Positions 1 to 5,735 of a DNA stretch of 7,224 nucleotides are shown piece after piece (within the stretch, counting starts at the first letter, position 1; every line of letters starts with the position of its first letter). The position numbers were made by a program, and so were the translations under genes. A model generated the notes under the pieces. That model was not told where the DNA came from, searched no databases, and saw only the letters and a list, made by a program, of their open reading frames with translations. The stretch is from Flavobacteriales bacterium. Lineage in GTDB: Bacteria > Bacteroidota > Bacteroidia > Flavobacteriales > UA16. The stretch is taken from contig JABISU010000038.1 of assembly GCA_018700255.1 (NCBI GenBank), positions 1 to 7,224 of the forward strand. The letters are read 5' to 3'.

Positions 1-1463
1 ATTCCTCACCCGAATTGGGGGAGCCCATTGCGTTTGATGCTTGCTTAGGGAGTATAGATATGGATATAGTGCCTGACACTATTTTCAGCAATTGCCCACA
101 GACGTTTACCATCAACAGAACTTTTATAGCAACGGATAATTGTTTTAATGAGGCATCGGCGAGTCAGGTTATTGAAGTGAGTGACACGGAAGCGCCAACT
201 CTTACAATTCCCTCAGACTTTGTGGTGGAATGTGGGGTGGAGGTTCAGTTAGAAAATGCAATTGCGATAGACCACTGTGACGCATCACCTTCTGTAGAAA
301 CAGAAACAGACACAGTAAATATTCAATCCGCTGGAACGTTTACAATAATAAGAACCTTCACAGCATCCGATGCATGTGGGAACTTCGCTACTGGAGACCA
401 AACAATATATATTCAAGACACCTCCCCTCCATTTTTCACCGAATTTCCATCAGATATAATTGTCCCATGCGGGGAAACTTTCACGGAAGACATGCCTGTC
501 TTTCAAGACGGATGCGACCCATCTCCAATTCTATCAAATGTAATTACAGATGAAAATTATCAGGACTGCGCAAACGAGTCTGTAGTGTCGAGGACTTTCG
601 AAATCGAGGACGATGCGGGGAACACCCTTTCACAAACCCAAACCATAACTTTCATCGACGACAACCCTCCGTTTTTCACTTTCGTTCCTTCAGACATCAC
701 CGTGGGGTGCACAAATGATATTGAGATAACAGATCCGGAATACGATGATCTGTGCTCTGCAAATGGTCTCACCCTTACCACAGTTTTTGAAGAGCAGTAC
801 CTAGGTTGCGACGACAGGTATGATCAGACCAGAATTTACACCATTACAGACGCTTGTGGGTTGACTACCTCAGCGAACGTAACTATTTTTATTAGGGACA
901 CCATAGCCCCGTTACTTGAGACAGAGCTAGACTCCCTATCATTTTTCTGCTCTTATAACGTCCCGAGCTGTGAACAAATGTTTTCTAACCTTGTCTTTGT
1001 TGACGAGTGTGGTTCGGAGGAACTTTCCTACTCATGTTCGGATATTTTGATTGAAGGCAATTGCGAGGAGCAAGCTTGCCTTTGGGAAAGAACTTATTTT
1101 TGGGAAGACGGATGTGGAAATCAATCGCAGGCAAGCCACGTAATTAGAGTGGAAGAGACAGCGTTTTCCCCAACAATGCCAACGGGAATGACTCCAAATG
1201 GAGATGGCGCTAATGATTCTTATGTCATTTTAGACATAGGTCCATTAATCGCGGTAGGCGAGGTAGCTCCCTGTGATTGGATAGACAACACATTATTCAG
1301 AGTTATCAATCGCTGGGGCCAAATGGTTTTCGAGGAAACGAACTACAGAAATGATTGGGAGGGAACCTACACAGACGGCTCACCTCTCCCTAGCGGAACT
1401 TATTTCATCGTGTTTGAAGCCAATGGCGAGGCGTTCTCAACTTATGTAGATATAAGAAGATGA
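1..1463 (+). CDS. Secreted multi-domain HYR/Ig-like surface protein with T9SS type B sorting domain (5'-truncated)
   Basis: This is the C-terminal part of a large exported surface protein; the reading frame is already open at the left edge (first full codon at base 3), so the start lies outside the window and 486 residues are visible. Counting from base 3, residues 1-60 are the end of one module, followed by modules starting near D61, D139, D219 and D299. Each opens with a D-T/D-x-x-P-P/A-like linker and most carry a 'DACGN'-type motif, as in HYR/Ig-like repeats. Residues 387-486 match the gliding motility-associated C-terminal domain (CHU_C/TIGR04131): TPNGDGAND (397-405), INRWGQMVF (435-443), a W-E-G turn and GTYF (465-468). 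In known systems this type B domain targets cargo to the type IX secretion system. The stop overlaps the start of a PorP/SprF-family gene, the usual partner of type B cargo. The ligand or adhesion target cannot be told from the sequence. Confidence 0.95.
   Translation, partial: SSPELGEPIAFDACLGSIDMDIVPDTIFSNCPQTFTINRTFIATDNCFNEASASQVIEVSDTEAPTLTIPSDFVVECGVEVQLENAIAIDHCDASPSVETETDTVNIQSAGTFTIIRTFTASDACGNFATGDQTIYIQDTSPPFFTEFPSDIIVPCGETFTEDMPVFQDGCDPSPILSNVITDENYQDCANESVVSRTFEIEDDAGNTLSQTQTITFIDDNPPFFTFVPSDITVGCTNDIEITDPEYDDLCSANGLTLTTVFEEQYLGCDDRYDQTRIYTITDACGLTTSANVTIFIRDTIAPLLETELDSLSFFCSYNVPSCEQMFSNLVFVDECGSEELSYSCSDILIEGNCEEQACLWERTYFWEDGCGNQSQASHVIRVEETAFSPTMPTGMTPNGDGANDSYVILDIGPLIAVGEVAPCDWIDNTLFRVINRWGQMVFEETNYRNDWEGTYTDGSPLPSGTYFIVFEANGEAFSTYVDIRR
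183..1160 (+). repeat. Tandem HYR/Ig-like protein modules, period about 80 codons
   Basis: Four consecutive modules begin at bases 183, 417, 657 and 897, giving periods of 78, 80 and 80 codons. The clearest similarity is between the second and third starts: PPFFTEFPSDIIVPC (from base 426) and PPFFTFVPSDITVGC (from base 666). DNA conservation is degenerate, so these are diverged protein repeats and not a recent perfect tandem array. The fourth module (897-1160) is irregular: about 88 codons, seven cysteines, and 'WEDGCGN' replacing the usual 'ATDACGN'. Such modules typically act as rigid stalk segments of adhesins; that role is inferred here. Confidence 0.85.
1161..1460 (+). other. T9SS type B C-terminal sorting domain (CHU_C / TIGR04131-like) coding segment
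   Basis: This segment encodes the last 100 residues of the upstream protein. Visible family hallmarks, in order, are TPNGDGAND, a hydrophobic strand, INRWGQMVFE, NDWEG, LPSGTYF and a terminal VDIRR. An insertion of about 15 residues containing a cysteine (VGEVAPCDWIDN) sits between the first two conserved blocks, where most family members also have variable loops. In studied Bacteroidota, type B domains need a PorP/SprF-family partner for secretion and attachment, and such a gene follows immediately. Confidence 0.93.
1460..1463 (+). promoter_or_regulatory. ATGA start/stop overlap (translational coupling)
   Basis: The ATG of the PorP/SprF gene (1460-1462) overlaps the TGA stop of the cargo gene (1461-1463). 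Such overlaps usually mean that one ribosome terminates and restarts, linking the output of cargo and partner. The preceding bases are purine-rich (taagaag) but directly abut the ATG, so they are not a well-spaced Shine-Dalgarno site. Confidence 0.85.
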
Positions 1464-2407
1464 GAAGCCAGATCTACATATTTATATTCAGCATTCTATT
1501 TATGGGAGGCGCCTATGAATCGCATTATGCACAACAAGATTACTTAGCTTCACAATATAATTTCAATTCGTTAATGCTGAATCCCGCATATGCTGGGGCC
1601 CACTCATACATACAATTCAGTTCGATGTATCGAAACCAATGGAAGATTGACGGCGCTCCGACATCCCAGGTTTTTTGTCTCGATGGCTCATTAAAGAACG
1701 CGCCTGTTGGTTTAGGTTTAGCAATTACATCAGATAGAATAGGTGTGGTTAGCGAGAAAACATTCTCAGGGGATTTAAGCTATAAATTTCGCACTCGTTT
1801 AGGAAATGTTTCCTTCGGGATTAGGGCGGGATATGTAGGGTATTCGGCAAAACTTAGCGATTTAATTTATTGGGACGAAAACGACCCGGTTTATAGCAAC
1901 GGCAATGTCCAGGAGGGGTTTCTTACCCTTGGGTTTGGGACATTTATGTCAGCGACGAGCGGCAAGTGGTATGCCGGACTCTCATCTCCGAGTTATTATG
2001 CTAAAGATAATATTCTAAGATCCTCGGCGGATGAGAGGTTCTATAACAGACATTACTATCTCTATGGCGGAGGGGTTAAATCGACATCAATGGGGGTGGA
2101 TTTAAAACCCAGCTTCCTTGTAAGATACATGGATAACGCTCCAATATTATTTGATCTAAACCTCCATGCTTTATTTATGGAGGACGGGCCCAGTGGATCT
2201 CAGATATGGGTCGGAGTTGGATATAGATCGAGCTCTACATATATAGCGTCGCTAGAGGTGGCCCTGCCCTATAACCTCAGATTGGGATATTCGTATGATT
2301 TTGCAGCAAAAGGTTTAAACACATACTTAGGGGCCACACATGAAATACAAATTGGTTTCAATTTCGGCGGACGTACTTCGGTAATTCAAAACCCTCGATA
2401 TTTTTGA
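1460..2407 (+). CDS. PorP/SprF-family type IX secretion outer-membrane protein
   Basis: This 315-residue protein belongs to the PorP/SprF family of outer-membrane beta-barrels. A signal peptide (residues 1 to about 24, hydrophobic core IYIFIFSILFMGG, likely cut before QQD) is followed by the family's N-terminal signature, YNFNSLMLNPAYAGA (33-47) and YRNQWKIDGAPTSQ (57-70). Repeated aromatic/glycine-rich amphipathic strands then run to a C-terminal strand with HEIQIGFNFG and a short tail. The length fits the family, which is usually about 300-350 residues. Members serve as outer-membrane partners for secretion or surface attachment of T9SS cargo with type B domains; SprF for SprB is the classic case. 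The position directly after such a cargo gene, with overlapping start and stop, suggests that it serves gene 1. No symbol is given because genomes carry many paralogues, and synteny here does not show whether this is the core PorP or a dedicated SprF-like copy; the latter seems more likely. Confidence 0.94.
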   Translation: MRSQIYIFIFSILFMGGAYESHYAQQDYLASQYNFNSLMLNPAYAGAHSYIQFSSMYRNQWKIDGAPTSQVFCLDGSLKNAPVGLGLAITSDRIGVVSEKTFSGDLSYKFRTRLGNVSFGIRAGYVGYSAKLSDLIYWDENDPVYSNGNVQEGFLTLGFGTFMSATSGKWYAGLSSPSYYAKDNILRSSADERFYNRHYYLYGGGVKSTSMGVDLKPSFLVRYMDNAPILFDLNLHALFMEDGPSGSQIWVGVGYRSSSTYIASLEVALPYNLRLGYSYDFAAKGLNTYLGATHEIQIGFNFGGRTSVIQNPRYF

Positions 2408-2409
2408 TG
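2405..2409 (+). promoter_or_regulatory. TGATG stop/start overlap deciding the lipoprotein start
   Basis: The TGA ending the PorP/SprF gene (2405-2407) shares its last base with the ATG of the lipoprotein gene (2407-2409). A TTG one codon upstream (2404-2406) is in frame, but the ATG is the simpler start and gives the same signal peptide. The upstream region is T-rich with no Shine-Dalgarno sequence, as usual in Bacteroidota, so re-initiation by the terminating ribosome is likely. Confidence 0.8.
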
Positions 2410-4704
2410 TTTATCAGGAAAACATATTGGGCAAGTGTAGCGATCTCTTATGCATTCATAATCACCTTATTTCTTTCGGGATGCTCTACTCATTTCTTTT
2501 TAGAAGGCCAAACTCTTGAAGACGAAGGTCTGTTTGTTGAAGCAGCGGCTCAATATGAGCGTGCGATAAAAGGAAATAAAAATAACGATGCTTACGAGGC
2601 TTTAGTTCCGATTTATATTAAACTGAACGTGCACGAAAGAGCCTTAGCCTGCATTGATTTTATCGAGAACACTTCGGGATTAACAGAAAAACTGTTATTC
2701 GATAAAGCGGAGACCTTGATGTCTTTAGGGAGGTACGATGAGGCAAAAGAAATTTATAATAAATGCCACAACTCCCCGAAGGTAGAGATAAGACTAGCCA
2801 CATTAAACTCATTAGATGAAAGGCAGGCCGACAGCGTCTATTTTAAGGTAAGGCCCATTAAAATAATCAGCAAAGACGCAAAAATTTCAACAGTTGCAAG
2901 CGCATCTTTGCCACATAAAGTAGGGGGTGAGCTATACTTTGTGGCAGAAAGCCCTCGAAGTTACTCACAGAGACGCGGAGTGGAGACATTTATTGATGAT
3001 TACACAGGAAATAGGCTAATGGACCTTTGGAAGGGTGTTCTCGTTGACACCTTAGTCACAGAAAACCACCTCGAACTTTTTTCAGAATCCATAACCGAGT
3101 TAAATACTGAATTCCACGATGGGGTAGTTGCTCATATTTCAGGTGAATCGAGCGGTGTTTTAGGCAAAACATACGTTCCTCCCCAACTTTCAACATTTGA
3201 TAAATTAACACGTCCAGTTGGTGAAAAGGTGTTGTATCCTATTCAACTTTTTGAGGCGGAATTAATCATTAGTTCTACAGGCGTTAAAACATGGGAAACA
3301 GGCCCAAGAATTAGTTTTTGTGATGAGAAATACATGTTTGCCCATCCCGCTGTTTCTCCCGACGGCAAAACCCTATACTTTACATCAGATATGCCAGGTG
3401 GATATGGTGGTATGGATTTGTGGAGCTCAGAGAAAATATCTGGAGAGTGGAGTAATCCTAAGAATTTAGGACCGACAATTAACACAAGCTTAGATGATGC
3501 ATTTGCAACATTACGTCATTCCGACACCTTATTTTTCAGCTCTAATGGTCACAAGGGTTTAGGAGGTCTTGACATCGTTTTTGCAACCCGCAATAATGAC
3601 TCAAAAGACTGGCTGAATGTTGTAGATGACCTTCCATATCCAATTAATTCTTCTGTAGATGATTTCGGGGTTCAGCTTTTCCCAAAAGGGTTTCAAGGGG
3701 TTTACACCTCTGACAGAAATGGTATAGATGCTCTATATCAGTTTTCAGACTACGATCCAGAGATAACACTATTTGTGGAAATAGTTAATGAGCTTGACGG
3801 GACCCCTTGGCCAGGGATAGATGCTGCACTTGAGGCACTAGGAACCCCTGATTTAACGAAATTTACATCCGACGGATCTGGCAAGTGGTCATCTAGGATT
3901 CTACGTGAACAAACATATATGATTCAATGCCCTGGAGCGTTGAGATATTCAGCTGTTCCTTTCACCACACCAGAAGATCAAACACAAAAATCTCTTACCA
4001 TAACAGTGCCCATCCCTATTGTTATCTCAGTTGGGTGCTTGGATCCATTTGCTCTGAACTATAATTCAAAAGCGATAGTTGATGATGGGCTTTGTGAATA
4101 CACGAGGGCTATTACCCCCCTTAACGCTATCATTGACAATGATAATGAGATTTTAAATGACAAAGACTTAATAACTGAGACAAAAATTATTAAGGGTGAT
4201 ATCGTAAACCTTAACCTGCATTGGGATTTTGACAGGGCTGAACTGAAATATTACGATAGGCCTATCATTGAGACCTTTGCAAGGCACCTAATCAACAACT
4301 CAAATTTAAATGTTCTTATAATTTCACACTGTGATTCGAGAGGTAAAGACACATATAACGACTCCCTTAGTCAAGCACGGGCGGATGCGGTTAGAGAAGC
4401 TTTTGTTAGGTTTGGCGTAAGCAGTGAAAGAATAACAACATACGGAGCTAGCGAGCAGTTTTTACTTGAGCAGTGCAAGGATGATGAGGACTGTAAAGAG
4501 TCAGTACATCAAGCAAATAGAAGGACGACAGCGAATATTTTAAGGCCTGATGAAAGGGCTTATGTGCATAACGTGAAAGCTGGAGAGACTCTTTTTGGAG
4601 TTGCGAAAAAGTACGGAGTAAAAATGCAAGAGATTAAAACTTGGAATGGCCTTAAATCCGAGAAAATGAGAGAGGGGCAGGATATATTAATTTATTTGCC
4701 TTAA
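2407..4704 (+). CDS. PorE-like OmpA-family lipoprotein with TPR, beta-propeller and C-terminal LysM
   Basis: This 765-residue protein is probably an outer-membrane lipoprotein that anchors a T9SS-linked assembly to peptidoglycan. The signal peptide ends in a lipobox, LFLSGC, with the lipidated Cys at 26. Domains in order: TPR-like helices (about 38-120), PD40/WD40-like propeller blades (clearest at 313-339, 363-393 and 418-446, with SPDGKTLYFTSD and the GGxD turn), a carboxypeptidase-regulatory-like beta region (about 453-520), a cysteine motif GCLDPFALNYN to CEY (543-565), an OmpA domain (about 600-710) and LysM (719-765). TPR, propeller, regulatory fold and OmpA match the architecture reported for Porphyromonas PorE; LysM is additional. 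The OmpA residues expected to hold diaminopimelate, D643 and R658, are present at the normal 15-residue spacing. There are no acidic residues at +2 to +6 after the lipid Cys, so it lacks an evident surface-export signal and probably faces the periplasm. Orthology to PorE is not proven, since similar paralogues are common. Confidence 0.92.
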   Translation: MFIRKTYWASVAISYAFIITLFLSGCSTHFFLEGQTLEDEGLFVEAAAQYERAIKGNKNNDAYEALVPIYIKLNVHERALACIDFIENTSGLTEKLLFDKAETLMSLGRYDEAKEIYNKCHNSPKVEIRLATLNSLDERQADSVYFKVRPIKIISKDAKISTVASASLPHKVGGELYFVAESPRSYSQRRGVETFIDDYTGNRLMDLWKGVLVDTLVTENHLELFSESITELNTEFHDGVVAHISGESSGVLGKTYVPPQLSTFDKLTRPVGEKVLYPIQLFEAELIISSTGVKTWETGPRISFCDEKYMFAHPAVSPDGKTLYFTSDMPGGYGGMDLWSSEKISGEWSNPKNLGPTINTSLDDAFATLRHSDTLFFSSNGHKGLGGLDIVFATRNNDSKDWLNVVDDLPYPINSSVDDFGVQLFPKGFQGVYTSDRNGIDALYQFSDYDPEITLFVEIVNELDGTPWPGIDAALEALGTPDLTKFTSDGSGKWSSRILREQTYMIQCPGALRYSAVPFTTPEDQTQKSLTITVPIPIVISVGCLDPFALNYNSKAIVDDGLCEYTRAITPLNAIIDNDNEILNDKDLITETKIIKGDIVNLNLHWDFDRAELKYYDRPIIETFARHLINNSNLNVLIISHCDSRGKDTYNDSLSQARADAVREAFVRFGVSSERITTYGASEQFLLEQCKDDEDCKESVHQANRRTTANILRPDERAYVHNVKAGETLFGVAKKYGVKMQEIKTWNGLKSEKMREGQDILIYLP
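4204..4536 (+). other. OmpA-like peptidoglycan-binding domain coding segment
   Basis: The encoded domain carries LHWDFDRAEL (usually YFDFDKAxL), then SHCDSRG in place of the common GHTDSRG, YNDSLSQARADAV with the conserved Arg, and HQANRRT near the end. A Cys pair (690 and 696 in the ATG-start protein) precedes HQANRR, as in many Bacteroidota OmpA lipoproteins. The binding Asp and Arg are kept, so peptidoglycan binding is expected despite the Gly-to-Ser and Thr-to-Cys changes beside the Asp. Confidence 0.9.
4561..4701 (+). other. LysM domain coding segment at the extreme C-terminus
   Basis: About 47 residues show the LysM pattern: Y-x-H-x-V-x-x-GETLFGVAKKYGV, then IKTWNGL, then a final EGQDILIYLP strand. 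LysM binds N-acetylglucosamine-containing glycan such as peptidoglycan. It lies only some eight residues after the OmpA domain, so both would face the cell wall together. Confidence 0.9.
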
Positions 4705-4721
4705 TTCGCTAACTTAGCTTA
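4705..4721 (+). other. Only intergenic gap in the window (17 bases), no clear promoter
   Basis: The spacer between the lipoprotein stop and the gpsA ATG holds no inverted repeat and no Shine-Dalgarno sequence. TAACTTAG (4710-4717) resembles the Bacteroidota -7 box TAnnTTTG with one mismatch, but no TTG lies at the usual distance upstream and only four bases separate it from the ATG. Read-through from upstream is the simpler reading. Confidence 0.6.
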
Positions 4722-5735
4722 ATGTCGAAGAAGCCCGTAATAGGAGTTTTAGGTAGTGGAAGTTGGGCTACAGCACTGGTAAAAATGCTGTGCGAAAATA
4801 TGGAAGAGCTCAATTGGTGGGTTAGGTCCCAAGACACCATAGATCATATAGCTCTCCATGGAAATAATCCTAAATATATCCAGAGCATTCAGTTTCAAGT
4901 AGAGAAGCTCAAACTAACGACAAACATGAAAGTCGTGATAGAATCAAGCGATATAATAATTGTAGCGATTCCTTCGATGTTTTTAGACGATGCGTTTAAC
5001 GATGTGTTTGGTGAAAACTCATCGTTTACACCCTTTTCGAATAAACTAGTGTTTTCTGCCATAAAAGGCATGATTTCTAAATACAATTATATTCCCGCTA
5101 GATATCTTCATAAGAGGTTTGACATCCCTTATGAAAAAATAGGTATAATCTGTGGACCGTGCCATGCAGAAGAGGTTGCTCGCGAAAGACTTTCCTATCT
5201 AACGGTGGCTTGCCCAGACACTACTCAAGCAGAAATTTTCGCCCCGTTTTTGAGAACCAAGTATATCAAGGTTAGCACATCGGATGATGTTTTCGGAGCG
5301 GAGTTAGCGGCAGTTTTGAAGAACGTATATGCCGTTGGGTCTGGGCTAGCCCATGGATTGGGATATGGAGACAACTTTATTTCAGTACTGATTTGCAATG
5401 CTGCTATTGAGATGAAGAGATTCATTGATGTGGTTCACGATATTGACAGGAACATAAAGAGCAGCCCGTATCTAGGAGACCTTCTAGTAACAGCCTACAG
5501 CGTAAATAGTCGAAACAGGGCGCTTGGCACGATGGTTGGAAGCGGGTATACAGTAATGGCAGCAGTAATAGAACTTAAAATGGTCGCAGAAGGAATGACG
5601 GGAGCAAAAGGCATATTCGAGATGAACAAAGATTTTAAGGTTGAGATGCCTATCGCCGATGCTGTGTATAGAATCCTTCACGAACGCATGTCTCCAGTTT
5701 TAGAAATGAGACTTTTATCAGACCAGTTAAAGTGA
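4722..5735 (+). CDS. gpsA: NAD(P)H-dependent glycerol-3-phosphate dehydrogenase
   Basis: This cytoplasmic enzyme of 337 residues interconverts dihydroxyacetone phosphate and sn-glycerol 3-phosphate with NAD(P)H, supplying the backbone for phospholipid synthesis. The N-terminal Rossmann fold has IGVLGSGSWATAL (7-19). SAIKGM (112-117), with family-conserved K115, and GPCHAEEVA (145-153) follow. The C-terminal helical domain carries the catalytic lysine K200 in AAVLKNVYAVGSG, then GDNF, EMKR and the substrate-binding stretch GDLLVTAYSVNSRNRALG (252-269), including D253, R264 and N265. Length and all key residues are normal, so it should be active. It begins 17 bases after the lipoprotein gene, and its stop overlaps the GTG of the next gene, so it is probably co-transcribed with secretion genes. 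That is unexpected for a housekeeping enzyme and may simply reflect chance insertion into an operon. Confidence 0.97.
   Translation: MSKKPVIGVLGSGSWATALVKMLCENMEELNWWVRSQDTIDHIALHGNNPKYIQSIQFQVEKLKLTTNMKVVIESSDIIIVAIPSMFLDDAFNDVFGENSSFTPFSNKLVFSAIKGMISKYNYIPARYLHKRFDIPYEKIGIICGPCHAEEVARERLSYLTVACPDTTQAEIFAPFLRTKYIKVSTSDDVFGAELAAVLKNVYAVGSGLAHGLGYGDNFISVLICNAAIEMKRFIDVVHDIDRNIKSSPYLGDLLVTAYSVNSRNRALGTMVGSGYTVMAAVIELKMVAEGMTGAKGIFEMNKDFKVEMPIADAVYRILHERMSPVLEMRLLSDQLK
5732..5735 (+). promoter_or_regulatory. GTGA start/stop overlap between gpsA and the SBBP-repeat gene
   Basis: GTG (5732-5734) overlaps the gpsA TGA stop (5733-5735). The downstream frame is closed by TAG at 5669-5671, and no ATG or TTG occurs in frame between that stop and this GTG. 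Starting here yields an intact signal peptide, whereas the next in-frame GTG (codon 21) would remove it. No Shine-Dalgarno sequence is visible, which fits termination-coupled re-initiation. Confidence 0.82.

Noticed and set aside
15..17. TTG as a start codon for the first gene
   Set aside because: The frame is open to the left edge, there is no signal peptide after it, and it falls inside a repeat module; the gene clearly begins upstream of the window.
2404..2406. TTG start for the lipoprotein gene
   Set aside because: It adds only one residue before an ATG that forms a standard TGATG overlap; the ATG is preferred.
560..3485. Antisense open frames at 560-781 and 3243-3485
   Set aside because: They lie opposite the HYR modules and the propeller; they contain no recognisable motifs and no start context.
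4710..4717. TAACTTAG as a Bacteroidota -7 promoter box for gpsA
   Set aside because: One mismatch to TAnnTTTG, no TTG at a suitable upstream distance, and only four bases to the ATG.
4895..5681. Antisense open frames opposite gpsA
   Set aside because: They sit fully within gpsA, which has all its conserved motifs; there is no independent support for coding.
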